Source: Flammula alnicola | Lineage: Eukaryota; Basidiomycota; Agaricomycetes; Agaricales; Strophariaceae | DNA length: 64,000 nucleotides | Assembly: GCA_015499995.1 (NCBI GenBank) | Contig: JADNRV010000161.1 | Location: forward strand, 55,084 to 119,083 | Direction of reading: 5' to 3' | In this document: piece by piece, positions 1 through 10,740 of the stretch | Layout: every line of letters starts with the position of its first letter | How positions within the stretch are numbered: position 1 is the stretch's first letter | The notes under the pieces: model-generated | What the model saw: only the letters and a program-made list of their open reading frames with translations | What the model was told of the DNA's origin: nothing | The model's database searches: none | Translations under genes and position numbers: made by a program

Positions 1-1804
1 GAAGTACCTTGAAACAGCATTAGAAGTCCAAAAACAAGCCTTGGAAAATATATCTGCTGGTCATCCTGGATTTTTATATGCTAATAGAACTTTGGCTGCA
101 CTTTACATTAAAATGTATCAAAGCTCGAAACAAGGAAGTGATTGTGCTGAGGCAATATCATATGCAAGAATAGCTATTACTGCAGCATCTGACTCACCAT
201 CTGCATGGATAGTTGCAGCTGATACAGCACAACTATTTGAAGATTTTGATTTATCAGTGTCCTTTGAGGCTTATACTGCAGCATTCAAGTCTTTATCTGA
301 TTTGATCTGGATTGGCACATCTCTCACAACTAGGCACTATAATATGAAAAAGCACAATATTCATAAAATACTTTCCTCAGCAACAGCAATTGCAGCTCAG
401 TTAAACAAAACTCAATTTGCTATTGAACTTTTGGAGCAGGGCCTCTCTATTACCAGCCAACAATACAGAATGCTGAAAGCAAGATATAATGACTTGTTAA
501 GCAATTATCCAGTTGAAGCTGCTGAATTTGAGAGAATTTCATACCTGCTTTTACATGCTGATGATCCTGATCAGACAAAGAAAGAAAATATCAGTTACAA
601 TCTTCTTGCAACCCAGAGAAAGAACTTGATTGCATCTTTAAGAAAAAAAGAAGGATTAGACAAGTTTTTGCTTCCAGCATCATTTGCAGAACTATCTGCA
701 GTTGCTAAAGAAGGTCCTGTAATTTTGCTGAACTGTGCGTCTCTCAGAAGTGATGCATTTATCATAATTCAATCATCTGAAATAGTGACAGTACATATGG
801 TTCCTCTTCACTTTACTGATAAAGAGGTTGAATCAAATCTTGGATTTTTAAAGTCTACACTTCAACATTACAGACAATATATCCAAGATGACAGTGACCG
901 ATCTATGGTTCCATATCACAAAAAATCAAAGGACATTTGCTCATGGATGAAAGAGAAAATTGTGGATCCTGTTTTCAATGCTCTTCAACAGGTATGTTTT
1001 TATTTTTATTTTTTATATACATATATTTATATTGTTCTTTAGAATGGAATTGTCTCTGGGAGAATATGGTGGTGCACTTCAGGTGTTTTGACTCCTCTGC
1101 CACTTCATGCAGGTGCACCTATTGAAAGTCCATACATTCAATCATATACTTCAACTCTACAAGGTCTCATTAAAGCAAGAACCCAGGCCATAGAAAATGG
1201 CCCTATTCTTGCTACAGCTGTTGGAGTCAGCAAAGCTTCTTCTCATTCTGGACTATCAAGTCTTCCAGGGATCAAACCAGAACTTGAAGCAATTAAATCT
1301 ATATTTGGCCAGGACAAAGTTGTACAGCTTTCTGGATCAGATGCAACTGTGGAGAATGTACTTGATTATATGAAAAAATCCTCATGGCTCCACCTTGCAT
1401 GTCATGGTGTGCAAGACCCTTTAGACTCATTAAAAAGTTGCTTGCTGCTTGACAATGGAAAGCTTGAGCTGAAAAAGCTTATGACTGAGAATTTACCCTT
1501 TGCCAAATTTGTCTTTCTTTCAGCATGTCAAACAGCCATGGGAGATAAAGAGCTTGTTAATGAGTCCATGCACTTGACAGGAGGATTTATTACTGCAGGG
1601 TTCCAAGGAGCAATTGGAACATTGTGGACAATGAAAGATTCAGATGGGCCTACAGTTGCAAAAGGTGTTTATGAAACAGTTTGTAATAAAGGATATCCAG
1701 ATCCTACCTTGGCTGCTGAGGGTTTGCATCTTGCAGTCAAGAAGCTTCGCCAAAGTGGTGCACCTTTTGAAAGATGGGCACCTTTTGTTCATTTTGGAAT
1801 TTGA
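1..1804 (+). CDS. TPR-CHAT (caspase-like) protein, 5' partial
   Basis: The frame is open from base 2, so the 5' end lies outside the window. Exon 1 ends at 991, a 51-bp AT-rich intron covers 992-1042, and exon 2 runs to the TGA at 1802-1804. The first ~190 visible residues are helical, TPR-like repeats. The rest matches a CHAT domain: RIWWCTSGVLTPLPLHA spans the splice, then HLACHG (His) and LSACQTAMGD (Cys) supply the expected His/Cys dyad, followed by the GAIGTLW and WAPFVHFGI tail motifs. CHAT proteins are caspase/separase-related proteases or scaffolds; agaricomycetes carry many TPR-CHAT paralogues of mostly unknown role, possibly in cell death or non-self response. Base and codon use are strikingly AT-rich compared with the genes to the right. 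The family call is firm; the function is inference. Confidence 0.88.
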
Positions 1805-4016
1805 AATTTGTTGGCTTTCATATTTCAATGCATAATCCAATTTTTTGTGTGAATTACTTTTTGTCTTCTTGTTTTGTTAAATCTTGTTATTCTTGTCTTA
1901 TTTTTTTTGTTCTCTGATTTTTTGACTGCACTGTCAGTAGCTATCCATATTGAATTTTGCTTTCCATTCCTTTCTATAAAACTCCTGTTACTTGATTTTT
2001 CTTCTCTCCCAGTTTCAACAAATATTTACAAGGCAGTGATGCATCTTTTGTTTACAATTTGTAGGATTTTTTGTTCACTTCAACAGTGAATATAGTTTCT
2101 GGATTCCTTCTTCAACAGTTGGGATATCAATTCCTTTTTCTAATTTTGAATTTGTCTTGTAGTATTTTGTATCTGTGGGTTTTGTGTTAGTTTGTAAAAA
2201 AAAAAAAAGCAAATTGTTTTGTTTGAAAATAGGTTTTAAGTATCATAGATTCATAAAATCTGATAGGTAAATGCTAGGGTTCAGTGGTGCTCAATTTTTT
2301 GTCAATGGTTATATGCAACTGCTGCTGAAGAGACTCTCAATTTCGGTTGGTGAAATTTCACTGAATGCGCAATGTGCAGGAAATCAGATCTGCTGGAATT
2401 AATTGTGGCGAACAGTTCAGTGGACAGTTCAGCAGACGGGTCATGTTTTTTGTTTTTGTGATGATTGTGATGACTGACGCTCCTGGCGTCGTCGCTGCTC
2501 ATCACTGTGGGGATCGGCATGGCCTGATGAAAAACTATAATATTTGGCTATGTTTGTCCTTCACCCAACCTCTTGTTTTCATCAGTTCCTCCTCATTCAA
2601 GGCCGTTTCCTGCTCTCCCATCCCACTTATCATACTTCTGAATACATAGAACATATTTCATGGACGTAAATAATATGAATATTAAGTTTAAACATTGTAA
2701 AAGGGCTAGATAGTGTCAGACATTACTTAACTGGAACTTGGAAGTTGAGCTCATTTCGTACATGCCCTCAGAAATTCTGAATAGTACTGCAAGCCTTGAA
2801 GAAATTGCTGAAGCTGAGAAGATACCTGTAATCATAAATCCATGTTCTTAAAGGAATTGGAACCAAAATATGAGCAAATTTAAGCTGGACATCAGTGGGC
2901 AGTGTTGAATGTGTTGCATCACCGACATGCTCTGAAGAACAACCAGCCTTGAGAAGCTCAGGAGGAAGCCTGAGCCAGCTTGCAATCATAAAGAAGTCTC
3001 TCAGCTTGTTTCAAAGATTTTCATATGTTATCTGAAGATGTAGCCAGAGGTAGGTTTAGATCCTGAGATCTTTCATCCATTTGTGCAGTATTCTCAGATG
3101 TTGCCATAGATTACAGCATCCTTTTGGTGAATTTCATGGACATGAGAAGTAACTTCATTCTTATGCCCTCGTATTATGGCTTCCAGATCGTTAATAGTCA
3201 CATTTTATTGGACTGTCAAAGTTCTGCTTTCAATTTGGTGTCGAGTTTTTGCTACAAAAGCAAAAGTTGGCAGAGTTCATCCAGAGTCATCATGAAGCTT
3301 TCGACAATTTCTAAGGGCCTGAGTATGAGCCTTCGGTGCAGCAGTTTAAGGAACCATTTGAGAAGAGAAATACAGCTATATGCGAGCAATTAAAGCACAA
3401 TAGAAGTAAAAGGAAGAGGGATTATAGGACTTTGGATGAGTACTCAACTCAACAGCTGGTTGATTAAATGGCCCTTCACAAGCCTGACAGCGGATGGCTG
3501 CTTGACGTCATCTGACATCATTCCTCCCATTCCTCTTCACCAGAAGGCATGGAATATGTTCTTGAATTGTTTCTTTGTTGTGAATTTTGATTTTCCTCCA
3601 TTTCAGTGTGGTCAGATTGTTTTTGCTGATGAAACTTTCCTTCAGAGATGGAGATTTTGAAAATTTGGCGATCCACAAAAAAGAAAATCTTTCTAAAGAT
3701 GTTTTACATTTTCTACAAATTTTTGGGCATTTGTTTCTTGATGTGCAAGTCCGGAGTCAATGAAGTAAAAGTACCTGATTTGAGGAACCAGCGTTTAGCA
3801 GGGACAAACAAGGAACAAATATCATGCTTTTGGAACAGGCGATGCCCATCCCCAATCACTGCCGCCAGCTGCCGCCGCCGTCGCATGCGTGTTTCATTTC
3901 CACGCATATAGGATCACATGGGGATGCGTATCTTTGCGCTCTGAGTCTTATGCGGCCAATTCAAAAGCACTTCTCAGGTTTCCTCCAGACCACATTCATT
4001 GCACACACACAAAGAA
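1805..4016. other. AT-rich stretch without a supported gene
   Basis: About 2.2 kb of AT-rich DNA follows the CHAT gene, with an A-run near 2197-2210. Short open frames occur near 2365-2650, 3124-3393 and 3436-3660, but none shows a recognisable family, and stops break any longer reading. The stretch at 2760-3660 has patches that read like decayed coding sequence, which I could not assign. Confidence 0.5.
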
Positions 4017-6475
4017 TGTGCGCATGGCTAGTAGCTACATCATCTGTATATAATTTCCCTGGGTTTGACTTCACCAATGAGCTGAGGTGTGTTATATTCA
4101 GCCAAGGAACGCTTCGCACCCTAATGTCCACCCATTTGTTAGGAACAACTTTCTGATGAACAAGGGTCTTCCTCTCCCAAAAGCTACCAGTACTGGAATG
4201 ACCATTGTTGGCTGCCTGTTTAAGGATGGGATTGTGCTGGGCGCGGACACTCAAGCGATGGAGGGACCTATTGTAGCAGATAAGAACTGTGAGAAGGTGT
4301 GAGCGTTCCTTCACGAGGATACTGAGTTGATTAGATGCTGTGGGGCAGGAACGGCTGCAGATATGGAATTCACAACTGCCCTAATATCCTCGAACATGGA
4401 GCTGCATGCATTGCAGACTGGAAGGAAGCCGTGCATCATTACTGCAATGATGATGTTAAAGCAAATGCTCTTCAGGTTTGTCGTTCTTTGGCAATCGAGT
4501 TAGTCGGTCTGATACTATTGGTCAACACAGGTATCAAGGAAATATCAGTGCCGCTCTTGTCCTTGGTGGGGTTGATGCAACCAGTCCCAATCTCTTCATT
4601 ATCCACCCTTGTGGTTCAACAGATAAGTCTGTTTATTCACTTGAATTTACCATGAATTTAACACGGCTGTCAGCTGCGCTAAATTTGAGATTCGCGATCT
4701 GACAGCGTGACAAAGGGTTGTACCCAGGGTCGTATGCACCTAAAGAGCTTCATCACTAAGTCTGGGTGCCCCCAGGGTTGTTATCACACACAATAGGATG
4801 CAGTGAGGTCAGTAGAATATGTAGAAATAAGGCCGCAGGCTGAGAAATTTTGTATTGCTTTGTATAGTAAAAATGTATAGTAAGCTAACAAAAAAAGTGG
4901 AAGGGAGCTAATGTAGCTGTGCAGCGAGAAAAAAAACAGTGGAACACATGAGCAGGCAATGCCATCCACTGAACCAGCAGCAACAGGAGAAGGTGATTGC
5001 ATAATGTCAGAGGAGGGGCACGCCAGTTCGCGACCAGGGTCTGGTCTGAATTGATCAATCGCAAAATCCAGACGCTGCAGGCAGCGAGCTGGCTTTTCCG
5101 AGTCTCCATTCTGTGTTCCGCCAGCCCAATTTAAGATTTGAACCAGCCCAATTTAAAGAATTTAAGCAATTTAAGCTTAATTCCTACTTTCCTTAAATTT
5201 GGGCTCAGAATCCTTAAATTCATATGTAGCGCTCATAATTTGCCCTCGGAGGCTTCATATTCATAAACTTAAGCTTGAATTACATCTAAATTACATCTAA
5301 CCTACTACTATTTTGTGTGAGGGATTTGTGCGAGGGAGGGGATGGCAGGTGCTCTCCTCGAGGGCAGATGGCGAGAGCAAGGAGCAGCACGCGCGCGAGT
5401 GCACAGCGTGCCTGCCTGCCAAAACGGTAAAACCCCCGAATGCAGGCCGAAGGTGGGGCTATGCGACCACCAAATGCGGATTCCAGAAAGTTCCGTATTT
5501 CGAGAGTCCGCCCCTCCACACTGTCCGCCTGTCCACACGTCCCGAACAGGTGGCTGACAAATTTCAGTAAAGCCTGCGAAAATCACCTCTCGTGATCAAC
5601 GCGCACGCGTCCACGCTCGACGCGTCGAGCTTATCCTCTACGTTGCAATAGTTCAAAAACTATCCCTCTATTCACCCCCGCCTTTATCATAATATAAGAT
5701 GTTTCCCCTATGAACACTACTAGTCTACTAATTCAAAAATTTACTGTAATTACCTGCAAAATGAACATAAATTACTTGCTGCATTGGATGCAATGGTGAG
5801 GACCAACAGCATATCTCGCCTTATGAAAATGAAGTTGAAAGTGCCAAATCTCTTCCAAATAAATGCCTGCTTCGACACCATACTCCTATCACACGGTACT
5901 CCATCAATAAATCAGTATTTATATTTAAATTTACCTAGTTTTGATTTTCTCAAAAGTTTACATATCATCAGTGCACTGTGACCCTATTTTCTTATACACC
6001 GCCATCACCGATCAATGGCATGATCGCGGCATACCATAACAGGCAAGGGCCCTGACCTGGGCCCTTAAATTTACGCAGATAAGTTGCCGTACGTCACCAT
6101 GGGATCCGGAAGTCTGGCTGCCATGGCTGTATTTGAAACCGGCAGGAAGCCCAATATGGAGGTCAATTCTTTCCTCGTTCTCAGTGCACGATTGTTAAAG
6201 ATTATCCATTTACAGCGTGAAGATGCATTGAAGCTCGCAGTCGCCGCTGGTATCTTCAATGATCTTGGCTCTGGTTCCAATATCGATGTGTGCATATCAC
6301 CGCCAGCCACACCGAAATGCTCAGAAACTTCGAGATGCCGAACCAGCGTGTTCAGAAGGAGCGAGACTATAAATTCAGGAGAGGGACAACAGCATGGAAG
6401 AAGGAGGATATTCGCAAGTTCGTTGTTGATGAGCAGTTGACACTGATTGGTGGAGATGAAATGGATACTTCCTAG
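4017..6475 (+). pseudogene. PUP1: Proteasome subunit beta-2 (PUP1) pseudogene, split by an insertion
   Basis: The intron-containing structure of a beta-2 (trypsin-like, PUP1/PSMB7) gene is recognisable. A short first exon carries FPGFDF, with an intron at about 4086-4141. The prosequence and mature start follow near 4190 ([11 protein letters not shown], then [18 protein letters not shown]), then [10 protein letters not shown] and [11 protein letters not shown], an intron at about 4475-4531, and [14 protein letters not shown]. Reading stops at GSTDK (4628) and resumes at 6076 with [20 protein letters not shown], ending [10 protein letters not shown]...EMDTS with TAG at 6473-6475. Lesions: the catalytic Thr1 of the usual TTIVG is Met; a 1,447-bp insertion splits the gene; a frame change lies near 6296. 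Retained introns indicate a segmental duplicate, not a retrocopy. A functional PUP1 is presumably elsewhere. Confidence 0.88.
4629..6075. mobile_element. Insertion of unknown family with 9-bp target duplication in PUP1 pseudogene
   Basis: CAGATAAGT occurs at 4620-4628 and again at 6076-6084, exactly where PUP1-like coding sequence breaks off and resumes (STDK / DKLPY). The 1,447 bp between are therefore an insertion with a 9-bp duplication, a length typical of Mutator-like elements. I see no convincing terminal inverted repeat; the ends share only a short direct similarity (ACTTGAATTTAC and CCTTAAATTTAC). The interior is rich in TTAAATT/CCCAATTTAA motifs around 5130-5230 and has no transposase. 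It is probably non-autonomous and may be composite. Confidence 0.7.
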
Positions 6476-6648
6476 ATTTATTGTGGGCCTCACGTATCAG
6501 CAATGTATTATATCAATTTCAAAAAAATCAGAAATTCAGGCAAAGTGCAAGATGGCTCAATCGAATGAAATGGCCCAAGTACCACTACGAGTTTAATTTT
6601 TCCATCCTTTTGAAATGGATAGCCAATGGATAGGTATGAGTTTGGCCA

Positions 6649-7196
6649 CAAGGGGGTGCGCCAAATAAAAAAAAATACCTAGGGTCGATTTATTTTTTCA
6701 GCCAATATTTCACGGACTAACTAACTAACGTAATCAGAAACCATCCCGATATGGTAATATTACATCAGCGAAGATGCAAGACGCTTGCCCTCCAGAGTCC
6801 ACCGGATTCCTCGAACATCTCGCAAAACCCATTTATGAGGTGCTTGCTCCAGATTTATACATTATAAATGGTACTGTAGATGTATTAGTATAGTATTCCA
6901 ATGAAATATAATTTTTTGACTGTTGAAAATGGCCGAGAAATAAATATGATCCAATGATTGATTGCGTCATCCACTCAGTGCCGCAAACTTAGACTAGGTT
7001 CTACAGCATTTCTATATGTATTACAGCTAGTATTTAATAGATGTAAGGCAATATATGGTGTAAAACCGGCCTTGGGCCACTTCAAAGCACCTATTTTGGG
7101 ACATTTATAGAGGGGTATAAATATTTTTTTCGCCAGCCAGCGGCTGGACTAACTAACCAACCCCCGGTCAGCTATTAAGGTTCGCACACCCCCTTG
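6649..7196. mobile_element. hAT-type MITE, 548 bp
   Basis: TTTGGCCA lies at 6641-6648 and again at 7197-7204, an 8-bp target duplication. The enclosed 548 bp begin CAAGGGGGTGCGC and end with the reverse complement CAAGGGGGTGTGC, giving terminal inverted repeats of about 13 bp with one mismatch. An 8-bp duplication with CA-starting ends fits the hAT superfamily. There is no coding capacity. GGACTAACTAAC occurs near both ends in direct orientation. The right end is about 120 bp before the ATG of the next gene, so it may affect that promoter. Confidence 0.82.
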
Positions 7197-7316
7197 TTTG
7201 GCCATGCTGAACGAACTTCTCGGACCGCTCGGGGTGTGTCCCGTGCCGCTGCCCGCAGACGCGTCAAAGAAACTCGACCAAATTCAAGTTGTACCAGGTT
7301 CACATACGATAATATC

Positions 7317-8354
7317 ATGGATTCTTCCGATTCTCTCTTTCACACCCTGCCAGAACATATTCAACGCCTGATAGATGAAGCATTTACTACTGCTATCAAC
7401 CCAAACAGCCCACCTGGCTCTTTCAAGACGAGAAAGGCCTCCAGCGATAGTCACGCCGTTCCGCACAGTTCTTATGCAGGGGGTGGGGGCTTCCTCGTTG
7501 AGGAGCCCAGCGAGCCAACCGGGGGTGGGTTTCTCGTAGAAGATGAAGCTCCAGAACACGAGGAGCAAGCGCCATCCCAAATCTCACTCGACCTCATCCC
7601 TTCAGCCCTCCAGCGCCTTGATCTTCCACCAGACGACGATGAAGTTCTCTCGGTATTCAAGAACGCCGCTTCTGGGTGGAGCTCGTCGTCCATACACCCG
7701 TCTGCTGAGTTGGATCCTCAAACGAGATATGTGAGTCGGGACGACTGGCGCTCTGTCTGTGCTGTCCTGCTTGAGAGTCGCGCCCACGAAATGGACGAGG
7801 ATAGGGATGACTCGACTGCTCAACCTGCTCAAATGGAAGTAGAATTTGCAGAGGAAGAAGAAGATGCAGACATGAGCGAAGACTACGTCGAAGCCCAATC
7901 GCCGCACTCCGGTCGACCCTCGAGTGACTCCGAGAACGAGTCGGACGACGAATATCAAGTTGGAGGCTCGAGCTCACGTCGTGGAAAGCAAGCCCAGCGC
8001 AAGCGACGTGTTTCGAGTGGACCATCTCGTCCATCTGTAGACGCAGGCCGACCGACGGGTCGACAACAGGAGGCTTGCTTGGAAGCGTTCGCGCTTTTCT
8101 TTCCTGACACCTCACCCTCTGAGCTCCCGAAGCAAAAGATAAAGGTCGCGGACATTCAACATGCTGCGAAACTTCTTGGAGAGAAGATCAAGGCTGAAGA
8201 AGTGCGGTTCTTTCCCTCGTTCATGCGTCGCTCTCTCACGAATTATCAATGAACGCAGATGGTGGAAATGCTGAATATGTTTTCGACATCTCCAGACAAA
8301 TCGATGGATCTCAGCGATTTCACCCATATGATGATCATGGCAAAATTAGCATGA
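7317..8354 (+). CDS. Acidic protein with degenerate EF-hand-like C-terminus
   Basis: ATG at 7317; exons 7317-8201 and 8259-8354 (57-bp intron, GT..AG); predicted 326 aa. The N-terminal half is low-complexity and acidic, with a repeated GGGFLVE(D/E) motif at about residues 58-76. A middle DEEE/serine stretch is followed by a basic nuclear-localisation-like run (SSRRGKQAQRKRR). The C-terminal ~85 residues (QEACLEAFALFF ... DIQHAAKLLGEKIKAEE, then MVEMLNMFSTSPDKSMDLSDF across the splice) resemble a helix-loop-helix pair of centrin/calmodulin type without obvious calcium ligands. This suggests a nuclear scaffold or adaptor, but I do not recognise the protein. A MITE ends just upstream. Confidence 0.72.
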
Positions 8355-8841
8355 CGATGCCGAGAGCCTAGTCTTGAACTGGAACCTATTATTCCCTTTC
8401 TTTTGTTCAACACTGAGAAGTTAGAGAAGTTGATGAAAGTGCTGTGAACGATAAGTCTACCCCCAAGGCATTTCATCTATGTGAGTACCTTGATCATTCC
8501 TCGTAGGCTAATGGCTAGGCTAATTGCTCTCCAGTGACTTCGGATCACCATTTCCAGCCCGCATATTGGACAAGCTCGAATGTCCGACATGTCGGGGAGT
8601 GTTTCGATACGTTTTGAGGGTCCAACCTCGCTTAGATGTTAGTTCGAGTCACGAGTATAAAAATAATCGCGGACTATGATAAGATGGCTCTCACGGCATC
8701 GCCTTGGAAGCTTTTTCTTGTATCCACTCTGCTATTTATCGGTCTGCCGGAGGCCTCAGGCGACAATCATATCGTCCAATCTCTCTCCGATACGATCTAC
8801 AAGATTCCTTCTTTCCCACTTCAGAATTTCTCTGTTCTTCG
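8355..8841. other. Intergenic, no gene seen
   Basis: Short open frames around 8636-8840 run into the next gene's leader in other frames, but none shows family motifs or consistent splicing. This is probably the 3' UTR of the preceding gene plus the promoter of the acetyltransferase. Confidence 0.5.
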
Positions 8842-9920
8842 ATGTCTTTACACGAGTCCGAAAAGGTGTCCTATCCTCACGTTAAGCGCATCGTGAATCC
8901 TACAGGTACGCTACGCCTACTTTACATCAATATGCCTGCAAAATTCTACTTCTGAATATTCTGCTCTTCAAAATCAAGGATAGTTATTGGTTCTCTTATA
9001 CTGATTCTCTATCTTCCGTTCAAGGGCCCGAGATTGACCAGCTAGTCACAGTTCTCGTCGAGGCATTCGAAGGTACATGAATATCACCCCATTGCGTCCA
9101 AGGACACTTAACTGAGGCTATACTCCAGGCGATCCCTTCAGCGCTATTCTCTTGGGAGGAAATTTGGATTTGGGTCCCAGTGAGATACGTGCGAACGTAC
9201 AAGCGGCATTGATTGGGGGACAAGTTCACGCCATCTTAGTTGGACCAAACCCCACTGACATCGTCGGGATGTCGATTTGGTATCCGCCTGGAACGAGGGC
9301 GTTTTCGAGGTGCGACTTGGTTCTTCGTCAAGACTAGGTCCTGGCCTAAATGACTTCCTTAGTGAAGAAGAACGTGCAGCAGGATGGAACCAGTTCCTGG
9401 AGAGTATACCTGATAGTCTTCGAACGTGGTGGATGGATTATGTGCGTTCAATTATATGATGTAGATTTGACAGTGTTCCCTTACCCTGATCGACCGCTAG
9501 TTCATCCCTACAGTATCTCAATTGTCTTCAAAAGCGTTAGGCGCGGAATACCTGTTTAACTCTTGGCATCTACATTTGTTTGGTGTTTTGAAGGCCCACC
9601 AGGGCAAAGGCCATGGCCGAGCTCTTTTTGAGTTTGCAGAACGTCAGGTGTGTTCCGGACAACTCGAACCATTTTCTTATTTTTAATAGTTCAATAGGCA
9701 AAATCGACTCGATCACCCATGGTTGTAGAGACCACAACGGACGTTGATGTTAGTGATCTCTCTATCTGCCAGTATCGGATTCTCATTTATTTTCCAGGTG
9801 GAGATATACAAGAGGTTTGGTTTCCGTATCTGCTCAGAGACGGACATTACAAGCGCTGTTGGAAGTGGCCACATGTGGCTCATGCTAAAAGAGAATACTG
9901 AAGAACATGTAACTGGTTGA
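8842..9920 (+). CDS. GNAT-family N-acetyltransferase
   Basis: Proposed exons: 8842-8905, 9025-9072, 9129 to about 9441 (with a problem inside), 9501-9647, 9698-9748 and 9798-9920, TGA at 9918-9920. The reading gives HVKRIVNPTGPEIDQLVTVL, EGDPFSAILL, an AAGWNQFL...WWMDY segment, WHLHLFGVLKAHQGKGHGRA (the acetyl-CoA-binding motif A, QGKGHG), and YKRFGF...GHMWLMLKE. This matches fungal cytosolic GNATs of about 230 residues that acetylate small molecules or peptides; the substrate is unknown. Between about 9290 and 9340 the frame must change by one base and no plausible intron fits. The copy is therefore either frameshifted or carries a sequencing indel. Family call firm, structure moderate. Confidence 0.78.
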
Positions 9921-10740
9921 AAGTTGGGACCACAGATGTTGTCGCCAGCTGCCACCGTCGGATCTCGAATACCGAGAACTACTTATCTGCAGTCGTCGCG
10001 GTTATAATATGTAGCTAGTTATGCCATATGCAGCTCAGTGTATTACCGACCTTTGGCATTTACAGAGCTAGGGAGCAAACGCTTTTGTCTGGATTCGCAA
10101 TCTCCATGCTACTACAAGTACATTTCCACCACTCGAAGACCGGACAGCACATTCCTCAAAAAAAATTGTTCTTGAGATGAACGGGTATAGATCGATTGTC
10201 ATCTATTATTTGGTCTGTCGACACCCACGGACTTGGATTTCAGAGATAAGATTAGATCAACCCTTTTCGGTGATTGCCATACCATCAATCGTTCTGCAGG
10301 GCTGGTGAAATCCAAACTCTTCCTCTTCACTTCAACCATGTCGAATAATTTGCACAAGAACTCTCTGCTTAAATGCACAGATAACCGTAGTTTTGATCTC
10401 ACAAGCACTGACATGCTCGACAGGCATGTCTTACTGTTTTCCATGTGTTGGCATCAATCAGGCTTCCATCGCTCTACAAAACATGTCGTCAATGGGTCTA
10501 TAGCTGCTTTACCGTCTCTGCGTTCTCACACCCCTCGATTTCCTGTCTTCGCTCTTGGCCGGGGTGCTTTCTCCCTTTACAAGTCACCTCAAGTTCACGT
10601 CGTGCACGAGGCATCCGAAGACAAAGCCCTGATCCGAATTTAGCCTCGGATTTTGATTCGCTACGCAGTCTGGACAGGGAGTCGCTGAAAAGCCACTCGA
10701 GTGCTTTCTTCTCTCTTCCTTATACTTCACGACCTCTAAG
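9921..10740. other. Intergenic, no gene seen
   Basis: About 820 bp between two plus-strand genes. Open frames at 10233-10643 (+) and 10199-10444 (-) overlap each other and lack family motifs or splice logic. It likely contains the promoter and leader of the membrane-protein gene that starts at 10741. Confidence 0.5.

Noticed and set aside
10199..10643. Open frames on both strands upstream of the 10.7-kb gene
   Set aside because: Overlapping frames without motifs; most likely promoter and leader.
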